Assembly: GCF_017813245.1 (NCBI RefSeq)
Contig: NZ_JAGIQL010000006.1
Location: forward strand, 28,418-92,417
Source of the DNA: Streptomyces montanisoli
GTDB taxonomy: Bacteria > Actinomycetota > Actinomycetes > Streptomycetales > Streptomycetaceae
Direction: 5' to 3'
DNA: 64,000 nucleotides
Position 1 is the stretch's first letter; each line of letters opens with the position of its first letter. Made by a program: the position numbers and the translations under genes. Under the pieces are notes generated by a model. It ran no database searches. It had not been told where the DNA came from and worked only from the letters and a program-made list of their open reading frames with translations. Of the stretch, positions 1 through 7,609 are shown in pieces.

Positions 1-117
1 GCGGCCGCACACCGAGACGGTGGCGCCCTCCGCGGCCAACTGCCGGGCCACGGCCAATCCGATGCCGTCCGTACCGGCCGCCACCATCGCGACCCGCCCG
101 CTCAATCCGAGATCCAT
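1..117 (-). CDS. SDR-family oxidoreductase, N-terminal part only (runs off left edge)
   Basis: Only the first 39 codons are present; the rest lies left of the window. The peptide starts MDLGLSGRVAMVAAG and continues with the Rossmann nucleotide-binding turn A-G-T-D-G-I-G, matching the TGxxxGIG dinucleotide motif of short-chain dehydrogenases with the usual Thr replaced by Ala. A Shine-Dalgarno-like GAAGGGCAGG lies just upstream of the ATG. It is on the same strand and 70 bp downstream of the permease gene, so it is probably the distal member of that operon. The substrate cannot be inferred from this fragment. Confidence 0.75.
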   Translation of the reverse strand, partial: MDLGLSGRVAMVAAGTDGIGLAVARQLAAEGATVSVCGR

Positions 118-187
118 GGGACCTGCCCTTCCGTTCGTCGCTTCATCACTGCGTCGTCGTCGCATCGCCCCGCGGCGCCCTGGTCGG

Positions 188-1492
188 TCACTCCGCCGGT
201 GGGACCGGGGCCACCACCACGGCTACCGGCTCGCCCACCGGCGCAGGCGCCGCGCGCCGCGCGGTCCACCCGGCCCAGCCGATGGCCAGTGCGCCCAGCG
301 CCAGCGGCAGCAGCAGGAACCAGCCGGAGAAGACCAGCACGGCGCCCATCACCACGGCCGCCACGACCGCGCCCCACCACACCGCCGTGCCGCGCGGCAG
401 CAGCTTGATGCCGGCGGCGAGGCCGGCCACCGTCACCGCGATGAAGCAGGAAGAGGCGGCCAGCATGACGTGGCCGAGCCCGGTCCCGGTCAGCAGCGCG
501 AAGGCGCACACCAGGGCGCTCAGCACGAACAGCAGGGACAGGCTGCGGCGCGGCACCTCGCCGGCCCGGTGGCCCTTGGCCAGCACGGACGGCAGGAAGC
601 CGTCCCGGGCCAGCGCCGCGCCCAGCCGGGAGGCGCCGGCCAGGTAGGAGTTCATGGTGCCGAAGGTCAGCAGCATCGCCATCACCGCGGTGACCGCCGA
701 GGCCGCCGAGCCGGTGCCGCGCTGCAGGAGCAGCGTCAACGGAGCGTTGGCGTGAGCCAGTTGCGGGCCGAGCACCAGCACACAGGTCAGCGCGAGACCC
801 AGGTACAGGACGCCGATCACCACGAGGGTCAGCACGGTCACCCGGGGCAGGTCCCGGCCCGGGTCGCGGAACTCGCCCGACAGGTGGGTGACCGCCTCCC
901 AGCCGGCGAAGGTGAAGAACAGCAGGCTCGCGGCCTGGCCGATCGCCGCCCAGCCGTGCGGCGCGAAGGGGGTGAGGTTGTGCGCCCGCGCGTGCGGCAG
1001 CGCGGTGAGCACGGCGATCAGCAGCAGCACCGCGAGCAGCCCGACCAGGAACAGCTGCACCCGGCCCGAGAGCTTCAGACCGACGGTGTTGCTGCCGAAG
1101 GCGGCCAGCAGCAGCACCGCGGCGACCAGCAGGGTCACGTGCTCCCCGCCGCCCAGGGTGTGCGAGACGTACTGCCCGCCGACGTAGGCGGTGGCCGGCG
1201 CCCCGGCGGGCAGCGCGAAGTAGAACCAGTACCCGACCGCGCCGGAGGCGCGCTTGCCGAACGCCTTGGAGACGAAGGTGGCCACGCCGCCGCTGTCCGG
1301 GTAGCGGCCGCCCAGCGCGGCGAAGCTGGTGGCCACCGGCACGCAGAAGAGCAGCAGTGCCAGCCAGGCCAGCAGCGAGGCCGGGCCGGCCGCCTGCGCG
1401 GCCAGCGCGGGCAGCGCCAGGATTCCGGCGCCCAGAATGGCGCCCACGTAGATGGCCGTGCCCTGTCCAAGACCGATCCGATGATCGCTCAT
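188..1492 (-). CDS. APC-superfamily amino acid permease
   Basis: The product is a 434-residue integral membrane protein with about 12 hydrophobic segments. The first helix carries G-A-I-L-G-A-G-I-L, the signature of the amino acid-polyamine-organocation family, and the segment around FFTFAGWEAVTHLSGEFRDP is typical of the sixth helix of these permeases. The ATG at 1492 is preferred over the longer frame because it overlaps the upstream transketolase stop as ATGA, implying translational coupling, and because the hydrophobic protein begins there. It may import an amine or amino acid used or made by the neighbouring transketolase and SDR enzymes; that role is inference from context. The substrate is unknown. 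Confidence 0.85.
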   Translation of the reverse strand: MSDHRIGLGQGTAIYVGAILGAGILALPALAAQAAGPASLLAWLALLLFCVPVATSFAALGGRYPDSGGVATFVSKAFGKRASGAVGYWFYFALPAGAPATAYVGGQYVSHTLGGGEHVTLLVAAVLLLAAFGSNTVGLKLSGRVQLFLVGLLAVLLLIAVLTALPHARAHNLTPFAPHGWAAIGQAASLLFFTFAGWEAVTHLSGEFRDPGRDLPRVTVLTLVVIGVLYLGLALTCVLVLGPQLAHANAPLTLLLQRGTGSAASAVTAVMAMLLTFGTMNSYLAGASRLGAALARDGFLPSVLAKGHRAGEVPRRSLSLLFVLSALVCAFALLTGTGLGHVMLAASSCFIAVTVAGLAAGIKLLPRGTAVWWGAVVAAVVMGAVLVFSGWFLLLPLALGALAIGWAGWTARRAAPAPVGEPVAVVVAPVPPAE

Positions 1493-2442
1493 GCCGCGAG
1501 CCCCTCTCCTGCCCGGACCTGCGCCGGCAGTTCTTCGTAGGGTGCGAGCGCCGACCACAACGCTCCTTCGTTCAATCCGAGTTGGTCCAGCACCTCGGCG
1601 TGGCTGCCGCCACGTACCGGCCATTGTTCACCGGCGTTGACCGAGTGCACCTGGTTTTCCGGCAGCAGCAGGGCCAGCGCCGAGGCGACGCTGCCGGCCG
1701 GGCGGTGCTCCTCGACCACGACGAACCGGTCGTAGCGCTCGGCCAGTTCGGTGGCGGCCAGCTCCAGGTGCGGCTGGTCGACGAAGCACAGGTGGGCGTG
1801 CGGCAGGGCCGGCAGCCGCCTGCGAGCCGTCAGGCACAGCTCGGTGCCGACCTCGCCGACCGAGACCAGGCAGCTGCGGCCCGCCTCGGCACCCGCGTCG
1901 TCCCAGGTCACCGCGGGTACCTCGGCGCCGTCCCAGGGCAGGCTCTCGGGAGCGTCGTTGCGGCCGGTGCGCACGTAGAACGGCGTCCCGGAGGCGGCCG
2001 CCATCCGGATGACGGACCGCATTTCCCGCTCCCCGTACGGCGCGGCCACCGTGACGCCGGGCACCGCGCGCAGCACGGCGAAGTCCTCCAGGCAGTGGTG
2101 GGTGGTGCCGAACCAGCCGCCGGAGACCCCCGCGTAGGGGGCGACCACGGTGACGCCCGCCCTCAGGTAGCCCAGGGTGAGCTTGAGGCTCTCGGCCGCC
2201 CGCAGCGCGGCGAACGGCGCGAACGTGGAGACGAAGGGCTGGTAGCCGCCGACCGCCAGGCCGGCGGCCATGTCGATCATCGCGCCCTCGGCGATGCCGA
2301 CGTTGAAGAAGCGGTCAGGGTGGGCGATGGCGAACGGATGGGTGCGCCCGCCGAGGTCGGCCTCCAGGCAGAGCACGCGCGGGTTGTCCGTCGCGATCGC
2401 GGTCAACTCTTCGCGGTAGGCGGTCCTTCCGGGCAGCGTCAT
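1489..2442 (-). CDS. Transketolase C-terminal subunit (pyrimidine-binding and C-terminal domains)
   Basis: This 317-residue protein matches the C-terminal half of a split transketolase, which with a separate N-terminal subunit forms a thiamine-diphosphate enzyme moving two-carbon ketol units. The Pyr-domain segment FFNVGIAEGAM contains the Glu that activates the thiamine cofactor (usual form GIAEQ; here the following residue is Gly). A C-terminal domain follows with SVGEVGTELCLTA and FVVVEEHRPAGSVASALA. The ATG at 2442 overlaps the preceding stop as ATGA and is chosen over one six codons upstream. The partner N-terminal gene immediately upstream is truncated, so this subunit is probably orphaned here. 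Confidence 0.88.
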   Translation of the reverse strand: MTLPGRTAYREELTAIATDNPRVLCLEADLGGRTHPFAIAHPDRFFNVGIAEGAMIDMAAGLAVGGYQPFVSTFAPFAALRAAESLKLTLGYLRAGVTVVAPYAGVSGGWFGTTHHCLEDFAVLRAVPGVTVAAPYGEREMRSVIRMAAASGTPFYVRTGRNDAPESLPWDGAEVPAVTWDDAGAEAGRSCLVSVGEVGTELCLTARRRLPALPHAHLCFVDQPHLELAATELAERYDRFVVVEEHRPAGSVASALALLLPENQVHSVNAGEQWPVRGGSHAEVLDQLGLNEGALWSALAPYEELPAQVRAGEGLAA

Positions 2443-2777
2443 CGCACGGTCCTCTTCCAACTGGCGGCGCGCGCCGCGTCGATGGTCACGTAGTGGGAGG
2501 GGGCCTTGCCCTCCACCGGGCGCAGACCCTTGCCCTTGACGGTGTCCGCGATGATCGCCAGCGGCCGGTCGCGGTCCGAGCGGTCGCAGGCCAGCAGCGC
2601 GCGCAGCGCGAGCACGTCATGGCCGTCCGCCTCCGCCACGTCGAAGCCGAACGCCGCAAAGCGCGCGGCCAGTCGGGGCTGCGGGGAGACGTCGGCGACC
2701 AGGCCGTCGTTCTGGCCGCCGTTGCGGTCCACGACCACCACAAGGTTGCCGACCCGCTGGGCCGCGGCGACCTGGCA
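2439..2777 (-). pseudogene. Transketolase N-terminal subunit, 5'-truncated remnant
   Basis: About 110 codons of the C-terminal part of a transketolase N-terminal subunit survive. They include NLVVVVDRNGGQNDG, the region after the thiamine-diphosphate GDG motif, then FAAFGFDVAEADGHD, and the terminal ADTVKGKG...HYV signature. The upstream portion containing the GDG...N cofactor-binding motif is missing. The frame stays open upstream but encodes unrelated sequence that I do not recognise. The stop overlaps the start of the C-terminal subunit gene, which shows the original operon arrangement. The break lies close to an integrase fragment of opposite orientation, suggesting one deletion removed the 5' ends of both genes. 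Confidence 0.75.
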
Positions 2778-3068
2778 GCTCAGCACGGCCGGCCGCTCGG
2801 CGTCCACCGACCGCACTGTGCCGGCGCGGTGGTCCCTGACCACCTTGGAGCGGCCGTCCCGCACCATCCGCAGCGGGCGGTTGGCGGTGGCGGTGGCGGT
2901 GACCAGGCTGTCGTGCGAGGCGACGTGGGTCAGGACCCGCAGGCCGTGCGCGGCGAGCCCGGCCTCCACGGAGGGCAGCATCACCAGCCGGTAGGCGTCG
3001 GCGATATGCGGCATCTCCGCCGGCGGGCAGTAGCGCACGCTGTACCCGCCCTTCGCCAAGCCGCACCC
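2778..3068. other. Junk/unidentified junction between transketolase and integrase remnants
   Basis: This 290-bp stretch separates the truncated transketolase fragment (minus) from the truncated integrase fragment (plus). The minus frame stays open through it and includes MPHIADAYRLVMLPSVEAG, which I cannot assign to a family. No start with a good ribosome-binding site is evident. It is best treated as rearranged DNA left by the deletion. Confidence 0.4.
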
Positions 3069-3340
3069 ATGCGCATGCGAGATCCGGCAGGGCAGGAAGC
3101 CGCGCGGGAAAGGGCCGGGGAGCTCTGGCAGGAGAACGATGTCGAATTCGCGCGGCCGGACGGGCGTCCGCTTGACCCGCGGGACGACTGGCAGGAGTTC
3201 AAGGGGCTGCTCGCGGCGGCCGGCATCCGGGACCTCAGACTCCACGACAGTCGGCACACCGCGGGCACGATCCGGCCCTCACCGAGGAAGCCATGAGGCG
3301 CATGGGAGCGGCTCTCGATGGCGTCCCGCCGAGTGGTGTA
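3069..3340 (+). pseudogene. Tyrosine site-specific integrase remnant
   Basis: The fragment encodes GELWQENDVEFARPDGRPLDP, then DWQEFKGLLAAAGIRD and RLHDSRHTAGT, which is the standard middle of actinobacterial phage or integrative-element integrases; HDSRH is the HxxR catalytic box. The N-terminal arm-binding and core-binding domains are missing. The frame leaves the family right after HTAGT and stops at 3294-3296. From about 3275, in another frame, ALTEEAMRRMGAAL resembles the usual integrase C-terminal tail, so an internal deletion has removed the final catalytic Arg/Tyr region. It points toward the tRNA-derived repeat at 3655, the normal position for an element's int gene. Surely inactive. 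Confidence 0.75.
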
Positions 3341-3613
3341 GCCGATCAAGCCGACGGAATCCACAGGTCGCGCCCCGAATCGCTTGCGCCGGAGGCCCTG
3401 TTGAGGCTCACCGGGCCGGGACCAGCGGTGATCGCACGACGGCCAGCAGCGGCACGTACCGGATGGCCCCGAAGCGGAGGCGACGGCCCGTGATCGGCTA
3501 CACCACTCCAAGGGACACGACCCGGCTCTCTACCCGGAAACTGAGACCGCAAGTGAGACCAGCCCGTCCCGGGCGGCTCGCGCACGTCGACGGAAGCGCA
3601 TCCGGTAACGCGA
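3341..3613. other. Gap with no recognisable gene
   Basis: I see no supported gene between the integrase remnant and the hairpin at 3614. An open plus frame continues to about 3493 in the frame of the integrase C-terminal relic, but its sequence is not recognisable beyond the first few residues. Confidence 0.4.
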
Positions 3614-3650
3614 GGAACCCCAGATCAGACTCTGTCTGATCTGGGGTTCC
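3614..3650 (-). terminator. Hairpin downstream of the displaced tRNA-Thr 3' end
   Basis: A perfect 17-bp inverted repeat (3614-3630 with 3634-3650, loop TCT) has arms built on GGAACCCCAGATCAGAC. It sits at the same place relative to the tRNA 3' half-copy as the terminator at 8252-8277 sits relative to the intact tRNA, and it shares the CCCCAG-TCA core. It is therefore probably the ancestral or a homologous tRNA terminator carried with the att copy. Confidence 0.75.
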
Positions 3651-3654
3651 TGCT

Positions 3655-3697
3655 GAGCCGCCTTCGGGATTCGAACCCGAGACCTATGCATTACGAG
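3655..3697 (-). repeat. Displaced tRNA-Thr 3' half (att site, left copy)
   Basis: These 43 bp match 8287-8329 except for one base (T at 3687 against C at 8319). The copy spans the 3' part of tRNA-Thr from the anticodon stem through the T-arm and acceptor. Sequence beyond it (GACCATGAG) does not continue the tRNA, so it is not a functional tRNA gene. A direct repeat of a tRNA 3' end is the classic footprint of tyrosine-recombinase integration, and it bounds the roughly 4.6-kb segment up to the intact tRNA. Confidence 0.85.
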
Positions 3698-4050
3698 ACC
3701 ATGAGCGATCGTGTTGGGTGGTGCCTCGTCGCGCTGTCCGGTGACGTTTGTGCTGATCAGAGCGCGTGCAGCAGGTTGACCCGTGCTCCTTCGTGATGCA
3801 CCGTCCAAAGGCGTCTGTCCACCGGCTGTCCACCGACAGGGGTTGTCACCGGCCCACAAGAGAGAGACTGGAGCTGGGATCCCGACGACACTGTCAACCG
3901 ATCGGAGAATCGAACAGAGCCACTGTAAGACCTCCACAAGCGCCCCTTCTCTGGGGTTCCGGCACTCTATCCCCCTTACTCAGGTGCCCGACGCCGTAGC
4001 CGCGAAGGAGCCCGCGCCAGTCCGCGCTCAGGCCAACACGGCCGACTGGG
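3698..4050. other. Element-end region with no supported gene
   Basis: No convincing coding sequence is present. The visible feature is a paired 11-bp repeat at 3815-3836, annotated separately. A weak plus frame crosses the stretch but lacks a ribosome-binding site and recognisable residues. Confidence 0.4.
3815..3836 (+). repeat. Paired 11-bp repeat, left member (possible integrase arm sites)
   Basis: Two adjacent units of CTGTCCACCG with an 11-bp period lie about 120 bp inside the left att copy. The same double unit in the same orientation occurs at 8063-8084 near the other end of the island. Matching short direct repeats on both sides of an excised core are what arm-type integrase sites look like; the function is inferred. 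Confidence 0.45.
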
Positions 4051-4707
4051 TCATTTCTCGTCGAGCCGATCATCGAGGATCTCGGCAGCCCAGGCGCGCA
4101 ACCGTCGGCGCATGTCCTCCACCTGGCCGCCATTGATGCCGTATGCCTCGTACTCCCGGTCCGGCCAACGGTCGACCGCCCGCAGCGCTTGGGCGAAGTA
4201 ACGCGGATCGAACCCGGCGTCGTGCTCCGACGCCAACTCCAGCAGCTGCCCACCCGAGTACCACCCGGAGGCGAGCGCGGCATTCACGTCGAGGTAATCC
4301 CGTGGCGCGGCCCGTCCGAAGAGAGTGGTCACCTTGTTAGCCACGGCGTCATCGGCGTGCAGAACCGGACCGATCTCCAACACGGCAGGCGGGCGAGCCC
4401 GCCAGTCGCACCCGAGCTCCACCTTCGCCGTGCGCCCCTGTCCATCAGCAACCGCAAAACGGGCGAATACTCCACCGGACTTCTCCACCTCAACGGTGAG
4501 GCCCGCCGTCCGGTAGGCCGCAGCCACCGCATCGACGGCCTCGGAGAAGGCGACCGGGTCAGCGATGTCCGTGAAGAGGTCGACGTCATCCGACAGCCGT
4601 TCCAGGAACCCGTGCGCCTGAACCGCGTACCCGCCGGCCAGGACGAAGCCGTATCCCGCGGCGGCTCCAAGACCGATACGGGCGAGTCGGGCGTGAAAGG
4701 GATCCAT
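4051..4707 (-). CDS. AbiEii/AbiGii-type nucleotidyltransferase (putative toxin)
   Basis: The 218-residue protein has the polymerase-beta-like nucleotidyltransferase pattern of the AbiEii toxin family: VLAGGYAVQAHG (G25-G26, H32), R37, then the metal-binding D-D-V-D-L-F around residues 40-45. Downstream are VANKVTTLFGRAAPRDYLDV, containing the Lys and the R-D..D motif typical of the family. AbiEii proteins modify nucleic acid such as tRNA and act as type IV toxins or abortive-infection effectors. The ATG at 4707 is chosen because homology begins there. A 107-residue gene lies 11 bp upstream on the same strand and probably encodes its partner. The gene lies inside the tRNA-Thr island and appears intact. 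Confidence 0.8.
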   Translation of the reverse strand: MDPFHARLARIGLGAAAGYGFVLAGGYAVQAHGFLERLSDDVDLFTDIADPVAFSEAVDAVAAAYRTAGLTVEVEKSGGVFARFAVADGQGRTAKVELGCDWRARPPAVLEIGPVLHADDAVANKVTTLFGRAAPRDYLDVNAALASGWYSGGQLLELASEHDAGFDPRYFAQALRAVDRWPDREYEAYGINGGQVEDMRRRLRAWAAEILDDRLDEK

Positions 4708-4718
4708 GAAGGCGGATA

Positions 4719-5042
4719 CTACGCAGCCCTGCGGGCCAGTTGCGGGAATCGCCCTTCCCACATCAACCGCGCGCGCGGCGGAAGCCACAGCCTCTGCCAC
4801 ACGGCCGAGAGCAGTACCGGGTCCAGGAACTTCCGCAGCTCCCCCGCATGCATGGCCTCCCGGATGACCGTCTCATAGAGCATCCGCAGGTCCACGTCGT
4901 CCGACAGGTCGTAGACACGCTTCGGCGTCCAGTCCAGCACCGTCGGCAGAACCACCACCCCGGCTCCAGGGCCGGCCAGCTCCTCCAGCCTCTCCGGAAC
5001 CGTGTAGGGCCGGATCTCCGCGTACCGCACCCGAGACTCCAT
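4719..5042 (-). CDS. Small conserved partner of the AbiEii-like gene (putative antitoxin/regulator)
   Basis: The 107-residue product starts MESRVRYAEIRPYTVPERLEE and includes VVLPTVLDWTPKRVYDLSDD and RMLYETVIREAM. I do not recognise a winged-helix AbiEi domain. I recall similar short proteins encoded ahead of AbiEii-like nucleotidyltransferases in streptomycetes, but cannot name a family. The two genes are co-oriented and 11 bp apart. The antitoxin role is inferred only from the pairing. The ATG at 5042 is preferred over the longer open frame, whose upstream part is low-complexity shadow sequence. Confidence 0.65.
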   Translation of the reverse strand: MESRVRYAEIRPYTVPERLEELAGPGAGVVVLPTVLDWTPKRVYDLSDDVDLRMLYETVIREAMHAGELRKFLDPVLLSAVWQRLWLPPRARLMWEGRFPQLARRAA

Positions 5043-5297
5043 ACGCCCAGTATGCCCCTGCACGAGCGCTGTCCGCCGGCCGCTGTGGTGCCTCGCGCCC
5101 GGTCCTGTGCGCTGCGCAGGACCACTGAACCGGCTCGCCTCCCGCGTGTGCGGAAGGCTGACCCGCGTAGGTGACGGACAGTGCCCGCCTGCATTCGTCC
5201 TGTCGCTTCCTGAGCGAGGACGACTGAATACCGCCGACACGCTCACCGTCGCTGACGGCTCTGCTCAGGTCCCGAAGGACTACCCGACGCGTGCACG

Positions 5298-5830
5298 GTG
5301 CTCTTGGGACGACTGGGCGTGTCTGCGGTGGATGTGGTCACCTCGGCGCTGGTGGACTCCGCGGTGGAGGTGTGGCGCGGGCCCGGTTTCGACTCTTTCC
5401 TGTCGCTGCCGCAGCTGTCCTTCGTGCCGTTTGGGTACCAGATGCAGACTGCTCAGACGGTGCTGCGGCGGATGCGCGGCCGGGCGATCCTCGCGGACGA
5501 GGTGGGGCTGGGCAAGACGATCGAGGCGGGTCTGGTCCTGTCTGAACTGCGGATGTGGGGGCTGGCGGATCGGACGCTGGTCCTCACCCCGGCCGGGTTG
5601 ATGGAGCAGTGGCCCGAAGAACTGGAGCGCGAGTTCGGCCTGCCGACGGTGATCGCCCGGGGCCAGCGTTGGGAGGAGACGGACGCGGAGCGGCCGGTGG
5701 TGCTCACCTCGATCGCCGCCGCGCGCCGGGAGCCGCTCAAGTCCCAGCTGACCGGGGGCAGTGGGATGTGGTGCTGGCGGCGGACGAGGCGAACCGGTGC
5801 AGAAACCGCGAATTGTACGCGCCGCATACC
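5298..5830 (+). pseudogene. SNF2/RapA-like helicase, frameshifted and truncated
   Basis: The first 150 or so residues match the N-terminus of a SNF2-type DEAD/DEAH ATPase: LSFVPFGYQMQTAQTVLRRM, the Walker A block ADEVGLGKTIEAG (motif I), and TLVLTPAGLMEQW (motif Ia). At 5754-5758 a run of five G appears to lack one base. Adding one G would continue as L-T-G-G-Q-W-D-V-V-L-A-A-D-E-A, the motif II region, now found in another frame and reading DEAN instead of DEAH. Homology ends about 20 codons later, so all downstream helicase motifs are absent. The GTG at 5298 is the likely start. Clearly non-functional. Confidence 0.8.
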
Positions 5831-5990
5831 GCGAAGGGCGCGGTGTTCGGGCCCAGCCCCCTCGAACGGGACGGCCCTATCGACAGGCGTTCAACAGGAC
5901 CCCTATCACCGAAGAATGAGACCCGGCCAGTGCTGACATCAGCGGTCACGAGGCCTCGACCCTGCACCTTCGGAACCAAGGAGCAAGACC

Positions 5991-6458
5991 GTGTCCACGA
6001 CAGTAACAAGCGTCGCCACCGTCGACGCCGCCAAGCACCTCACCTCACTGACCCCGCAGCCCGACGCACTCGACCCCGACGCCGAGATGCTGGCCCGTGT
6101 CGAGCGAGGCGTCGACCCGCAGGCCGTCAACCAGGCGTTCGACGCGATCGAAGCAGTCATCACCCACTCCCCGAACCCCGAACTCTCCCGGCAGGGACTC
6201 CACGGCTTCGTCGACATGATCGCCGACCGTGCCCCCGACCCCGTCGCCGCGTTCAAGGCGTTCACCACCCAACACGACATCCAGGTCGTGGAGTGGGACA
6301 CGTCCACTCTCGCCGAGGACCTCCGCGGCAAGTTCTACGCCCACTACCTGCAGCTCAAGGACGGCCGCCGCATCCTCGTCGTCCCCGCCGGCCAGGACCC
6401 CGCCTTCCGCCTCCACGCCGTCCGCGCCCTCCTCACCCACCAGGGGGTGACCAAGTGA
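5991..6458 (+). CDS. Unidentified 155-aa protein, first gene of a coupled island operon
   Basis: I do not recognise this protein. It is soluble and acidic, with no signal peptide or membrane segment. It contains DAIEAVITHSPNPELSRQG, then IQVVEWDTSTLAEDLRGKFYAHYLQL, and ends RILVVPAGQDPAFRLHAVRAL. The GTG start has a strong Shine-Dalgarno, AAGGAG, nine bases upstream. Its stop overlaps the GTG start of the next gene as GTGA, the first of a series of such overlaps, so the four genes are very probably co-transcribed and translationally coupled. Intact reading frame, unlike the decayed genes on both sides. Confidence 0.65.
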   Translation: MSTTVTSVATVDAAKHLTSLTPQPDALDPDAEMLARVERGVDPQAVNQAFDAIEAVITHSPNPELSRQGLHGFVDMIADRAPDPVAAFKAFTTQHDIQVVEWDTSTLAEDLRGKFYAHYLQLKDGRRILVVPAGQDPAFRLHAVRALLTHQGVTK

Positions 6459-7048
6459 CCGCCGACATCCTCCGTGACCTCACGCTCACGGTCCGCCGCG
6501 GCCCTGTCGCCTCCCCCGGCAAGGCCGCCGAACTCCGCGACATCCTCTCCGCCGACGGCACCGGCACCGTCATCTACGACCGGCACCTCACCGACCCGGG
6601 CACGGCCATCTGGCTCGCCCGCCTCCTGCTCCGCCAGTACGGCTATGCCGTCACCGAGGTGATCCTCGACGGGATGGGCCCGGACATCACCGCGCTGTTC
6701 CGGGAAGCGTCGCGGCTCCGCCTGAACGTCGAACTGGGATCCCACGCCACCGCCCCCAGGGTCGTGGCCAACGAGCACGGCCCCGCCTCGTACCTGATCC
6801 CCGCCGGCTGGGATCTCGCGGATGCCGCCGACCGGCTGCCCGCCGCACATGAGGTGGCCCGCCCGGAAGTTGTCCGCAACCTGCGGAGGATCGCGGCCGA
6901 GAAGCGCAAGGCCGGCGGCACCCTCGCTCGGGCCCTCGACACGGCGGCCGGGATGATCCTGGAGACCGGAGACCCGGACCTTGTGTGGGACACGCTCACC
7001 CGCGTCCTCAATCAGGTCGAGTCCGAGCAGGCGGGGGTTTCGGCATGA
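6455..7048 (+). CDS. Unidentified 197-aa protein, second gene of the coupled operon
   Basis: The start GTG at 6455 is fixed by a 4-nt GTGA overlap with the previous stop. The 197-residue protein begins VTADILRDLTLTVRRGPVAS and has alternating hydrophobic strands and helices: TGTVIYDRHLTDPGTAIWLA, QYGYAVTEVILDGMGPDI and RVVANEHGPASYLIPAGWDL. The C-terminal half is helical and charged (RRIAAEKRKAGGTLARAL). I cannot assign a family. No membrane segment or signal sequence. It ends in an ATGA overlap with the third gene. Confidence 0.65.
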   Translation: MTADILRDLTLTVRRGPVASPGKAAELRDILSADGTGTVIYDRHLTDPGTAIWLARLLLRQYGYAVTEVILDGMGPDITALFREASRLRLNVELGSHATAPRVVANEHGPASYLIPAGWDLADAADRLPAAHEVARPEVVRNLRRIAAEKRKAGGTLARALDTAAGMILETGDPDLVWDTLTRVLNQVESEQAGVSA

Positions 7049-7263
7049 CGACGGCCTTCAGCGCCGACGCCACCAACATCATCGAGCAGCTGCGCGCCGA
7101 CCAGGCCGCAGGCACCGCGGCCGGGCTCGGCAGCCCCGACTGGGACGCTTTCCATGACCTGCTCGTCGAGTTGGTCGCCGAGGCCCCCGACCCGAAGTCC
7201 CGTATCCGCGAGATCGCCGATCTCATCGAAGGCCACGCGCACACCCGTGAAGCCACCGCGTGA
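7045..7263 (+). CDS. Unidentified 72-aa protein, third gene of the coupled operon
   Basis: The ATG at 7045 overlaps the preceding TGA by 4 nt. The 72-residue acidic, probably all-helical protein starts MTTAFSADATNIIEQLRADQ and contains DWDAFHDLLVELVAEAPD and RIREIADLIEGHAH. The family is not recognised. Its size and helical character would suit an adaptor or small regulatory subunit, but that is a guess. The stop overlaps the next GTG. Confidence 0.6.
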   Translation: MTTAFSADATNIIEQLRADQAAGTAAGLGSPDWDAFHDLLVELVAEAPDPKSRIREIADLIEGHAHTREATA

Positions 7264-7514
7264 GCGCGGCCACAACCGGAGCAGCCGGGGGTGCACTCGT
7301 GGGTGCGCCCGCGCCCGGCCGTCCAGCCCTCACCCCGGCCGAGATCGCCCGCCGGGCCGCACGCCCCGTACGCGACCCCGACCCCGCCCGCAACGCGGCG
7401 TACTGGAGCCGTATCGACGCCTGTGTGGACGCAGCACCCGAACTTTCGGCGGACCAGAGGCGGATCATCGCCGCCGCGTTCTCCACCGTCACCAGTCTCC
7501 GGGAGGCCGCGTGA
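7260..7514 (+). CDS. Unidentified 84-aa protein, fourth gene of the coupled operon
   Basis: GTG at 7260 overlaps the preceding TGA. The 84-residue product has a Gly/Ala/Pro-rich N-terminus followed by LTPAEIARRAARPVRDPDP and a helical tail, YWSRIDACVDAAPELSADQRR. This proline-hinged helical organisation is not diagnostic. The family is not recognised. It is followed by another 4-nt overlap into a frameshifted remnant, so the operon was once longer. Confidence 0.55.
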   Translation: MSAATTGAAGGALVGAPAPGRPALTPAEIARRAARPVRDPDPARNAAYWSRIDACVDAAPELSADQRRIIAAAFSTVTSLREAA

Positions 7515-7604
7515 CCACCTTCGCCATTCGCCACGGACCTCATCGCCAAGAACGATGACCGCCTCTTCAACCACGGACCCGAAGAACAGGTAGGAAGGGC
7601 CTGA
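7511..7604 (+). pseudogene. Frameshifted short gene, fifth member of the island operon
   Basis: The GTG at 7511 again overlaps the previous stop as GTGA, but its frame soon diverges and stops at 7556-7558. A second frame carries the sensible sequence FATDLIAKNDDRLFNHGPEE and stops at 7602-7604. The total length is not a multiple of three, so one inserted base near 7530 explains both. Product unknown. Confidence 0.5.
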
Positions 7605-7609
7605 AGGCC

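Noticed and set aside
2778..3068. A regulator domain fused to the transketolase remnant
   Set aside because: The open frame gave only vague resemblance to sugar-regulator sequence and no conserved motif, so it is left as unidentified junction DNA.
3655..3697. A second tRNA-Thr gene
   Set aside because: Only the 3' half is present; there is no D-arm or 5' acceptor, so it is an att remnant.
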